Origin: Qipengyuania gaetbuli
Lineage (GTDB): Bacteria; Pseudomonadota; Alphaproteobacteria; Sphingomonadales; Sphingomonadaceae
Direction of reading: 5' to 3'
Length of the DNA: 64,000 nt
Assembly (NCBI RefSeq): GCF_020524765.1
Contig: NZ_JAIVLR010000001.1
Span: 868,001-932,000 of the forward strand
Part shown: positions 57,164 to 64,000 of the stretch, piece after piece
Layout of the letters: each line of letters begins with the position of its first letter
Numbering within the stretch: position 1 is the stretch's first letter
The notes under the pieces: generated by a model
Databases searched by the model: none
What the model was told of the DNA's origin: nothing
Seen by the model: the letters and a program-made list of their open reading frames with translations, nothing else
Position numbers and translations under genes: made by a program

Positions 57164-58186
57164 TCAGGCGACGATCGGTTCGAGCAGCCGGATCGTCCGC
57201 GCCCCGGCATCGATTTCCACTTTCGCACCGTGCGGCAGCGCCAGCTGCCCGCGGTGGTGGCCGATGTTCGATCCGACGAAGGTCGGAATGCCGAGCGGGG
57301 CGAGGTGCTGGTCGAGCACTTCGTCCAGCGTGAAACCGGCATAGTCGGGCTCGTCGCTCGCGCAGCTGCGGCACCGGCCGAATACGACTCCCGACACCCG
57401 CCCCAGCACCCCTGCCAGCTGCAATTGCTGGAGCATCCGGTCGATCCGGTATTCCGCCTCGTTCACGTCCTCGAGGAACAGGATCGCACCGTCGAAATCG
57501 GGCACCCAGGGCGTACCCATCAAAGTCGAAAGCACGGTGAGATTGCCGCCGAGCAGCCTCCCCTTTGCCGTGCCCTCCCTGATAGTCCGTCCCTGCGGAC
57601 CTTGGGCTAGTTCGGGCTCCTCATCGGCACCGCCCAGCACAGGGGTCGCGCCGGCGAAGGCGAGGCGCCACAGGCTTTCCCAACTGCTGCGCGGCCAAGG
57701 GCTGGCCGCATTGGGCGAGTGGAGGGTGGGAAATCCCGCCTTCTGCGCGATGGCGAGGTGCAGCGCGGTATTGTCGCTATAGCCCACGAACAGCTTGGGA
57801 TTGCGCCGGATCATCTCCCAGTCGAGCAGGGGCAGGAGCCTTGCCCCGCCCCAGCCGCCCCGAACGGCGAAGATGGCCTTCACCGTATCGTCCGCGAACG
57901 CTGCGTTGATGTCGGCCGCTCGCTGCACATCGGTCCCGGCGAGATAGCCTGACCTCGCGGCCACATTGGCACCCGTCCTGGGGACGAGACCCATGCCCCG
58001 CAGAGTAAATTCGGAATTGGCGATTTCGCGTTCAGAGGCCGCGCTTGCCGGGGCGACCAGTGCCACGGTGTCGCCCTGCCTGAGGCGCGGCGCGATACGG
58101 CGCGACTTTGCCAGTGCGGGGAAAGGTGCCGCCAGCGCCCCCAATGCGGCTACCATGCCGCCCAGTGCGGCACGGCGCGTGGTCAC
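57164..58186 (-). CDS. LD-carboxypeptidase (S66 family)
   Basis: A 340-aa peptidase that trims the D-Ala from murein tetrapeptides during recycling. The twin Arg near the N-terminus (TTRRAALGGMVAALGALAAP) suggests Tat or Sec export. The S66 triad is visible: Ser in VGYSDNTALH, Glu in LEDVNEAEYR and His in NIGHHRGQL. It starts with GTG overlapping the cdd stop (GTGA). Confidence 0.9.
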   Translation of the reverse strand: MTTRRAALGGMVAALGALAAPFPALAKSRRIAPRLRQGDTVALVAPASAASEREIANSEFTLRGMGLVPRTGANVAARSGYLAGTDVQRAADINAAFADDTVKAIFAVRGGWGGARLLPLLDWEMIRRNPKLFVGYSDNTALHLAIAQKAGFPTLHSPNAASPWPRSSWESLWRLAFAGATPVLGGADEEPELAQGPQGRTIREGTAKGRLLGGNLTVLSTLMGTPWVPDFDGAILFLEDVNEAEYRIDRMLQQLQLAGVLGRVSGVVFGRCRSCASDEPDYAGFTLDEVLDQHLAPLGIPTFVGSNIGHHRGQLALPHGAKVEIDAGARTIRLLEPIVA

Positions 58187-58587
58187 ACGAGGCTCGCCGG
58201 GCCGAATGCTTCGGGTAGCAGGGCAGCCAGAGTGGTGCGCCGCACTTCATCAGGTCCCACGCACAGGATTGCGGGGTCAGTACCGCCCAGTTGCGCCAGT
58301 TCGTTAAGTACTTGGCGACAGCGGCCGCACGGCGTGATCGGCATCTCGCCCGGCCCGGTCACTGCGACCGCTACTAGGCCTCCGCGCGCACCGTCGGCCA
58401 TGGCCTTGGAAACCGCCACCGTCTCCGCACACAGCGCAAGACCATAGCTGGCGTTCTCGATATTGGTGCCCGTCACCACGCTGCCATCGGCGAACAGCAA
58501 GGCGGCCCCCACGGCGAAATTGGAATAGGGCGAATAGGAGTTCGCGGCGGCCCCTCGGGCAGCGGCGATCAGGTCGTCGTCACTCAT
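58183..58587 (-). CDS. cdd: cytidine deaminase
   Basis: A 134-aa homotetrameric-type zinc enzyme converting cytidine or deoxycytidine to uridine forms. NIENASYGLALCAET carries the substrate-binding Asn/Glu and the CAE zinc/catalytic motif; TPCGRCRQVL gives the other two zinc Cys. Length fits the short, tetrameric class. Confidence 0.96.
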   Translation of the reverse strand: MSDDDLIAAARGAAANSYSPYSNFAVGAALLFADGSVVTGTNIENASYGLALCAETVAVSKAMADGARGGLVAVAVTGPGEMPITPCGRCRQVLNELAQLGGTDPAILCVGPDEVRRTTLAALLPEAFGPASLV

Positions 58588-58605
58588 GCCTACCGCTTAG
58601 CGTGA

Positions 58606-59313
58606 TCAGGGCTGGACGACCAGCCAGCGCAGCGGCGTGTCCGCGGCCTCGCTGGTATGGGCGGCATTGGCCGTCCAGATGGTCCAGGGACGCCCTGCAT
58701 AGTCGGGCTCGTCCAGGTCGCCTTCCAGCCACAGCGCCCGCTCCAGGCGTGCCGCCGGACGATAGCGCTCCTCGAAACTCTCGCTGGGTGCGAGAATGAC
58801 GGGGGCTCCCGTATGCGCCTCGATCTGGTTGACGAGCGTCAGGAGCTCGCTCTGCACGGCGGCATCGGACACGCGTTCGGAACAGTCGTCCGCCGTGCGC
58901 GCCAGGCGGATGACGGGCGGCAAAAGCTGCGTATCGCGGGGCACGATGGTCACGAAATTGGCGCTTTGCCCGTCGGCTGTGACGCAGGGGTCGAATTCAT
59001 GGGTCGCGCCGACCTGAAGCCCCGCCTCGCGCGCGGCGGCGAGGTGGTCGGAGAAGGCCGCGTCCTTGTCGCGCGCGCCCTTGCTGGCCTCGAGGTAGAC
59101 GAAGCTTGCGCCCAGCCCCTTGAGCACGGTGAAATCGACGTTCTCGTCTTCTTCGCCCACCAGCGCACCTTGGTCGGGGTAGGCCTCTTCGTCGGGTCGC
59201 CAGTTGCGATCCTCGTTCCACTTCCATGTGGCCGCGGCTGCGCCAGCCACCATGAGAAGCAGGACCAGCTTGAATGCCCAGCCGCGGGAGGCCTTTTTCT
59301 TGCGCCGCGCCAT
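58606..59313 (-). CDS. membrane-anchored GH25-like protein, probably inactive
   Basis: A 235-aa protein with a basic N-terminus and one membrane helix (about 12-30). The rest follows the GH25 lysozyme pattern (QGALVGEEDENVDFTVLKG, FVYLEASKGARDKDAAFSDH, ending in YAGRPWTIWTAN), but the family acids are missing: the usual DVS is LVG (51-53) and the usual DLE is RLA (136-138). It therefore looks like a non-catalytic homologue, perhaps binding peptidoglycan. Confidence 0.65.
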   Translation of the reverse strand: MARRKKKASRGWAFKLVLLLMVAGAAAATWKWNEDRNWRPDEEAYPDQGALVGEEDENVDFTVLKGLGASFVYLEASKGARDKDAAFSDHLAAAREAGLQVGATHEFDPCVTADGQSANFVTIVPRDTQLLPPVIRLARTADDCSERVSDAAVQSELLTLVNQIEAHTGAPVILAPSESFEERYRPAARLERALWLEGDLDEPDYAGRPWTIWTANAAHTSEAADTPLRWLVVQP

Positions 59314-59318
59314 CGTGA

Positions 59319-59822
59319 TCAGCCCTTGATGTGCAGGACGCAGATGAGGGTGAAGAGCCGGCGCGCGGTGGCGAAATCGGTTTCCACCTTGCCTTCGAGC
59401 CTTTCGAGCAGGAGTTCCGCTGCACGGTTGTGGACACCGCGCCGGGCCATGTCGATCGTCTCGATCTCCATCGCGGTCGCCTTGCGGATCGCCTGGTAAT
59501 AGCTGTCGCAAATGGCGAAATATTCGCGGATCGGACGGCGGAAGCGCGCAAGGCCGAGCAGCAGCTCTTCCACCATTACGCCATCCGTATTGGCCACGGT
59601 CATCAGCAGGCGCCCGTCGCGCACCGCCAGCTTGAGGTGGTAGGGGCCCGTCGCCCCGCGCTCGACCGCGCGCAGCGGCTTGAACGTATTGTCCTCGATC
59701 AGGTCGAAGATGGCGATCCGGCGTTCCTGCTCAATATCCGCATTGCGCCAGATGATCGTCTCTTCGTCGAGATCGATCTGCGCGATGCGATAATCGGTGG
59801 AGGTGCTGGCGGATTCGGTCAT
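59319..59822 (-). CDS. UPF0262 family protein
   Basis: A 167-aa cytosolic protein matching UPF0262 over its length: RIAIFDLIEDNTFKPLR, LARFRRPIREYFAICDSYY and GVHNRAAELLLERLEGKVE. The family is almost confined to alphaproteobacteria; function unknown. It lies five bases upstream of the GH25-like gene, so the two are co-transcribed. Confidence 0.9.
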   Translation of the reverse strand: MTESASTSTDYRIAQIDLDEETIIWRNADIEQERRIAIFDLIEDNTFKPLRAVERGATGPYHLKLAVRDGRLLMTVANTDGVMVEELLLGLARFRRPIREYFAICDSYYQAIRKATAMEIETIDMARRGVHNRAAELLLERLEGKVETDFATARRLFTLICVLHIKG

Positions 59823-59960
59823 GACTTGCAGGCCCGCTTTCGCAACTGCGACACATCGGGGCAAGGCCTCTTCGTTATTCCCGCTATCCACAAGGGCAGG
59901 CGTCGTCTTGCGGTCACACTGCGCTTGTGGCGAATCCGCCTCTCGCCCATGGTGCCGCGC

Positions 59961-61484
59961 ATGGCCGACACCGATCTCCTTTTCCGTCCCGATGATTCGA
60001 CTCCCGCTCCCGAAAAGCAGGGGCAGGTGCTGCCCAGCAACATCGAGGCGGAGGCCGCGTTCCTCGGCGCGGTGCTGATCGACAACCAGGTCGTGCAGGA
60101 GCTCAACACGCCGCTGCAGCCGCACCATTTCTACGAGCCGGTGCACCAGCGCATCTACGAGCGCATCCACAAGCTGCTCGACCGCAATTCGATCGCCACG
60201 CCGGTTACCCTGAAGCCCTATTTCGAGAGCGACGAGGCGCTCAAGCAGCTGGGCGGCGTCACCTATCTCGCCAGGCTTACGCAGGACGGACAGGGCCTGC
60301 TCGCCACCGGCAAGCTGGCCGAACAAATCTACGACCTCGCGCTGCTGCGCGAACTGGTCCATGTCGGCCGCAACCTCGTCGAAGGCGCGCTGGACACCTC
60401 GGACGAAGTCGCGCCGATGGACCGCATCAGCCAGGCCGAAGCCGATCTCTACAAGGTCGCCGAAGGCGCGACCTCGGGCAGCGAGGCGCAGGATTTCCGC
60501 ACCGCTGCGCTGGGCGCGCTCAAGATGGTCGAGGCGGCGATCAATTCGGGCGGCCGCTTTTCCGGCAAGACGACGGGCCTCGACACGGTCAACGACAAGA
60601 CCAGCGGCCTGCACAATTCCGACCTCATCATCCTCGCCGGACGTCCGGGCATGGGCAAGACCTCGCTTGCGACGAACATCGCGTTCAATGCCGCGCGGCG
60701 CCTGATGGACGACGAGAAGCTGGGCATCGCCCGCAGCGAATCGCCGGGTGCCGCGACGGCCTTCTTCAGCCTCGAAATGAGCGCCGACCAGCTGGCCACG
60801 CGTATCCTTGCCGAAACCGCCGAGATCTCCAGCGAGAAGCTGCGCTCGGGCAAACTGAGCCGCGAGGAGTTCCAGCGCCTGTCCTTTGCCAGCCAGGAAC
60901 TCAACGAGCTGCCGCTCTACATCGACGACACGCCCGGCCTCACCATCGGCGCGCTGCGCACCCGCGCCCGCCGACTAAAGCGCCGGCACGACATCGGGCT
61001 GGTCATCGTCGACTATTTGCAGCTGCTGCAGGGATCGGGCCGCGCGAACGACAACCGCGTGAACGAAATTTCGGAGATCAGCCGCGGCTTGAAGACGCTG
61101 GCCAAGGAACTCAACGTTCCCGTCATCGCGCTTTCGCAGCTGAGCCGTGCGGTTGAACAGCGCGAGGACAAGCGCCCCCAGCTTTCGGACCTCCGCGAAT
61201 CCGGCTCGATCGAGCAGGACGCGGACATGGTCTGGTTCATTTTTCGCGCCGAATATTACCACAACGCGCTGAAGCCCGACACGCCGGATGAAACCAGCAG
61301 CGAAGACGTGCGCCAGAAATATGCCGACTGGGAAGCGCGGCATCTCGAGCTGGTGAACCGCGCGACGCTGATCGTCGCCAAGCAGCGTCACGGTTCGACC
61401 GGCAACGTGCCGCTGCTGTTCCAGAGCGAGTTCACCAAGTTCACCTCGCCCGAACTGCGCGGTGGCTACGACAACTACGAATAG
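59961..61484 (+). CDS. dnaB: replicative DNA helicase DnaB
   Basis: A 507-aa hexameric 5'-3' helicase of the replication fork. N-terminal domain about 25-130 (NIEAEAAFLGAVLIDNQV start); RecA-like domain with Walker A AGRPGMGKTSLATNIAF near 230, Walker B LVIVDYLQLLQG near 350, and SQLSRAVEQREDKRPQLSDL. The ATG at 59961 (MADTDLLFRP) is chosen; the open frame upstream is antisense to UPF0262. It converges with the phospholipase D gene. Confidence 0.96.
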   Translation: MADTDLLFRPDDSTPAPEKQGQVLPSNIEAEAAFLGAVLIDNQVVQELNTPLQPHHFYEPVHQRIYERIHKLLDRNSIATPVTLKPYFESDEALKQLGGVTYLARLTQDGQGLLATGKLAEQIYDLALLRELVHVGRNLVEGALDTSDEVAPMDRISQAEADLYKVAEGATSGSEAQDFRTAALGALKMVEAAINSGGRFSGKTTGLDTVNDKTSGLHNSDLIILAGRPGMGKTSLATNIAFNAARRLMDDEKLGIARSESPGAATAFFSLEMSADQLATRILAETAEISSEKLRSGKLSREEFQRLSFASQELNELPLYIDDTPGLTIGALRTRARRLKRRHDIGLVIVDYLQLLQGSGRANDNRVNEISEISRGLKTLAKELNVPVIALSQLSRAVEQREDKRPQLSDLRESGSIEQDADMVWFIFRAEYYHNALKPDTPDETSSEDVRQKYADWEARHLELVNRATLIVAKQRHGSTGNVPLLFQSEFTKFTSPELRGGYDNYE

Positions 61485-61487
61485 CGG

Positions 61488-62675
61488 CTAGATGCCGAGG
61501 TTGAGGCGCCGGGTCACGGTGTAGTCGATCACCGACACAAGCACCCAGCCTGCCGACCAGCGGATGCGGTTCCAGATAGTGGCACGCTTGCGGTGCAGCT
61601 CGGGCGTGATGCGCTCCGATGCGGCATAGTGCGTTTCAAGGAACGCGCGCATCCTGTCCGCCAGCGCCCTGTCTTCGATCCGCAGCATGATCTCCAGATT
61701 GAGATAGAGGCTGCGCATGTCGAAATTGGCGCTTCCCAGATAGACCGCATCGTCGAGCACGATAAGTTTCGTGTGCAGCTTGCAGGGCGTAAATTCCCAG
61801 ATCTTCGCCCCGCGCTTCAGCAGGTAATTGTAGAGCGACCGCGTTGCGCCGAGAGTGGCGCCGTTATCGCTCTTCGCGGCCATCAGCAGGCGCGTTTGCC
61901 CTTTTCGCGCCACCCGAGCGATGCGGCGCAGCAGCGTGTAGGGTGGCGAGAAATAGGCCATGAAGATGTCGAGCTTCTCGCCTTCGACCAGGTCGCGGGT
62001 GACGGATCGCGCCCAGGTAGACAGGCCTCGGGTCGGTCCGCCGACCAGCCAGCGCGCCTCTCCGTCCTCCGACTTCCAGGACCAGTCACGCACCGTGTGC
62101 CGGATCGCCCGGAAATGGGCGTGCTCGTTCTCGGTCCAGCCGCGCAGCTTGGCAAACCACCGCGACAGCCCTTCCACCGCGTCGCCTTCGAGCAGGATGG
62201 CGAGGTCGTTCCAGCCATTGGCCTCGGGCGGCGCGAAATAGTCGTCCTCGATATTGAAGCCGCCGAACATGGCGCGCTCGCCGTCGGCGATGACCATCTT
62301 CTGGTGGTTGCGGATGAGATAGCGGAAGCCGAGGCGCGGACTGAAATAATGATAGCGGCCGCCCGCCTCGCTCAGCGGTTTCAGGAACTCGTCCTTGGCC
62401 GAAGCACCGAACCGGTCGATGATCAGCGTGACGTCGACCCCGCGCGAGGCGGCTTCGCAAAGCGCATCGCGCAGGCTGGTCGAGACCTCGTCCTCGGCAA
62501 AGATGTAGAAGCAGACGTCGAGCGTTTCGCGCGCCGAAGCCACGAGTTCGAGCAGCGCGTCGCGGCGATCCTTGCCGGCGGGGAAAAAGGTCAGCGACTG
62601 GCCCTGCGCCTCGGCCGAGAAGGGCGGCGGGTCGGTATATCCGCTTGCGGCGGGCACTGTCGCTTGCTCGGCCAT
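61488..62675 (-). CDS. phospholipase D-family cardiolipin synthase-like protein
   Basis: A 395-aa enzyme with two HKD motifs: NHQKMVIADGERAMFGGFN near 122 and HTKLIVLDDAVYLGSANFD near 298. Such enzymes condense phosphatidylglycerol molecules to cardiolipin or transfer phosphatidyl groups. It lacks the N-terminal membrane helices of ClsA and is closer to ClsB/ClsC in layout. A hydrophobic stretch near the C-terminus (WSAGWVLVSVIDY) may touch the membrane. Confidence 0.88.
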   Translation of the reverse strand: MAEQATVPAASGYTDPPPFSAEAQGQSLTFFPAGKDRRDALLELVASARETLDVCFYIFAEDEVSTSLRDALCEAASRGVDVTLIIDRFGASAKDEFLKPLSEAGGRYHYFSPRLGFRYLIRNHQKMVIADGERAMFGGFNIEDDYFAPPEANGWNDLAILLEGDAVEGLSRWFAKLRGWTENEHAHFRAIRHTVRDWSWKSEDGEARWLVGGPTRGLSTWARSVTRDLVEGEKLDIFMAYFSPPYTLLRRIARVARKGQTRLLMAAKSDNGATLGATRSLYNYLLKRGAKIWEFTPCKLHTKLIVLDDAVYLGSANFDMRSLYLNLEIMLRIEDRALADRMRAFLETHYAASERITPELHRKRATIWNRIRWSAGWVLVSVIDYTVTRRLNLGI

Positions 62676-62787
62676 GCAGCGCCAGCCTTAGCGCGGGTCG
62701 CGCGCGGCGCAAATTCTTGACCTTTCGCCCCCGGCAGCCTATCTGGCCCGCTTTCCCGGAATCACTTGATTTACATCGGAGTGCCCA

Positions 62788-63132
62788 ATGGCGCGCGTTA
62801 CCGTCGAAGACTGCGTAGACAAGATCCCCAACCGTTTCGATCTCGTGCTGCTCGCTGCCCAGCGTGCGCGTGAAATTTCCGGCGGTGCGGAACTGACCAT
62901 CGATCGCGATCGCGACAAGAACCCGGTCGTTGCCCTGCGCGAGATCGCCGAACAGACGATCAAGCCCAAGGATCTCCAGGAAGCCGCCGTCACTAATCTG
63001 CAGAAGATCCTGCCGGATGACGATGACGAAATGGATGAAATCGGCTCGCTCAGCCAGTCGGCAGAAGCCCTGCGCATCACTGCCTCGGCTCCGACCCGTT
63101 CGACCTCCATCGGCGCCGACTACGACGGCTAA
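62788..63132 (+). CDS. rpoZ: RNA polymerase omega subunit
   Basis: A 114-aa omega subunit aiding beta-prime folding. [20 protein letters not shown], then [13 protein letters not shown] and [14 protein letters not shown], is the conserved core. An acidic, Ser/Thr-rich C-terminal tail of about 45 residues follows, typical of alphaproteobacteria. Confidence 0.97.
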   Translation: MARVTVEDCVDKIPNRFDLVLLAAQRAREISGGAELTIDRDRDKNPVVALREIAEQTIKPKDLQEAAVTNLQKILPDDDDEMDEIGSLSQSAEALRITASAPTRSTSIGADYDG

Positions 63133-63160
63133 CCGACTGAAAAACGGCGGAAACCGGTTG

Positions 63161-63187
63161 AAAGGCCGCCCTTCGGGGCGGCCTTTT
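63161..63187 (+). terminator. rho-independent terminator of rpoZ
   Basis: AAAGGCCGCCC (63161-63171) pairs perfectly over 11 bp with GGGCGGCCTTT (63176-63186) around a stable TTCG tetraloop, followed by TTTT. Confidence 0.95.
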
Positions 63188-63238
63188 GCGTTGCAGGCCC
63201 TGACGCGCCACAATAAGGCACCTGTGATAGGAGGGCCT

Positions 63239-64000
63239 ATGAGCGAGATCGGGGAAGCGCTGGGGACGGCCGTGGAAGGCGGGCTCTTCGCGCGCATGGT
63301 CGGCGGCAAAAAGGGTAACGGCCCCAAGGAAGGCCAACCGCTCGAGAAAGGCCATTTCGCCGAGGACGCCTGCCTCAATTGCGGCACCGCGCTGGTCGGG
63401 GCGCATTGCCATAGCTGCGGGCAGCAGGCGCACCTCCATCGGACCATCGGCGCTTTCCTTCACGACCTGCTGCACGGCGCGCTGCACTTCGACGGCAAGA
63501 CGTGGCGCACCCTGCCGATGCTGATGTTCAAGCCCGGCGAACTCACCCGCCGCTACATCGAAGGTGAACGCGCGCGGTTCGTTTCGCCCATGGGCCTGTT
63601 CCTTTTCTCGATCTTCCTGATGTTCGCGGTCTTCCAACTCGCCGGCATCAGCACGCCCACGAATATTCAGGGCGATACCGGCGCCCAGATGCGCGAACTT
63701 GCGGCGTCGGAAATCGCCAAGGTGGAAGAACGGCAGGCGTCGCTGGAACAGGATCTCGAGCAGCCCGACCTCGACCCGGCGGAACGGCAGCGCATCCAGC
63801 AACAACTGGTGGAGACGAAGGAGCAGCTCGATGCCATCCACCTCGCGGAAGAGCAGGTCCCGTTCCTGAAGAACGCTGCACGAGCGGATAGCGACAAGAC
63901 TGCCGCCAGTGGTCCGTCCGTCGCTGCGAACCCGGACGGTTCGACCGACGTCATGCTGGATGAGGACGAAGACCTCAGGATGAACGTCGGCGTCTCCGAC
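63239..64000 (+). CDS. DUF3667 domain membrane protein (partial, cut by window end)
   Basis: 254 codons are visible with no stop. AGGAGGG at 63229-63235 precedes the ATG. Near 46-61 a zinc-ribbon-like CLNCGTALVGAHCHSCGQ is followed by LMFKPGELTRRYIEGER and a membrane helix (GLFLFSIFLMFAVFQLAG, about 119-136), matching DUF3667. A long charged coiled coil (about 155-205) then leads to an acidic region. More membrane segments are expected beyond the window. Confidence 0.85.
   Translation, partial: MSEIGEALGTAVEGGLFARMVGGKKGNGPKEGQPLEKGHFAEDACLNCGTALVGAHCHSCGQQAHLHRTIGAFLHDLLHGALHFDGKTWRTLPMLMFKPGELTRRYIEGERARFVSPMGLFLFSIFLMFAVFQLAGISTPTNIQGDTGAQMRELAASEIAKVEERQASLEQDLEQPDLDPAERQRIQQQLVETKEQLDAIHLAEEQVPFLKNAARADSDKTAASGPSVAANPDGSTDVMLDEDEDLRMNVGVSD

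Overview
The window is high-GC DNA from an alphaproteobacterium. Gene content and order point to Sphingomonadales, most likely Erythrobacteraceae: a ybgC-tolQRAB-pal cluster, a UPF0262 protein, a PdeM-type phosphoesterase, the alphaproteobacterial SspB, a CC_3452-family protein and many short GTG-started, end-overlapping genes. This placement is inferred from family knowledge, not from a database search. No rRNA, tRNA, CRISPR array, insertion sequence or integrase gene was found.

Region 1 (1-5182) is the right-hand part of a prophage or phage remnant. Seven tightly overlapping + strand genes include an unmistakable tail tape-measure protein. They are followed by a 53-aa gene and by two tiny overlapping genes on the opposite strand. 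A 523-base non-coding stretch (5183-5705) with a long imperfect hairpin and a cluster of GGTAACT heptamers separates the phage genes from the chromosome.

Region 2 (5706-17600) starts with an MscS-type channel, then holds a complete histidine-utilisation (hut) locus. hutC and hutF lie on the minus strand, and hutI-hutH-hutG-hutU on the plus strand, with a palindrome in the divergent promoter that fits a HutC operator. Together they encode histidine to urocanate to imidazolonepropionate to formiminoglutamate to formylglutamate to glutamate. An acetyl-CoA synthetase follows behind a strong hairpin, and the unit ends at a textbook terminator.

Region 3 (17600-35650) is mixed housekeeping: a cyclophilin, the bifunctional ppGpp enzyme Rsh, an M1 peptidase lipoprotein, a GH16 glucanase, hemF coupled to an unusual Rieske protein, PdeM, infC, a DUF547 protein, a DASS transporter, a PLP sulfur-amino-acid enzyme, an ATP-grasp protein, and PilZ and J-domain proteins.

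Region 4 (35650-44702) carries the Tol-Pal envelope complex and the histidine biosynthesis run hisB-H-A-F-E plus a HIT protein, then sspB. Region 5 (44762-51402) contains gmk and the rpmH-rnpA-yidD-yidC-engB operon, a secreted ClpP-fold protein and the ComM/YifB ATPase. Region 6 (51423-64000) holds an HxlR regulator with a palindromic intergenic region, rpmJ, galE, an M14 peptidase, an LD-carboxypeptidase, cdd, a degenerate GH25 protein, dnaB, a phospholipase D-type synthase, rpoZ and a DUF3667 protein cut by the window end.

The most unusual item is the Rieske protein at 25942-26805. Its mononuclear-iron catalytic motif precedes the Rieske cluster, the reverse of normal ring-hydroxylating oxygenases, and it is translationally coupled to hemF. 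Other points of note are a probable ATA start for infC, a probable CTG start overlapping the HxlR stop codon, a GH25 homologue that has lost its catalytic acids, and a hairpin that covers the acs ribosome binding site.
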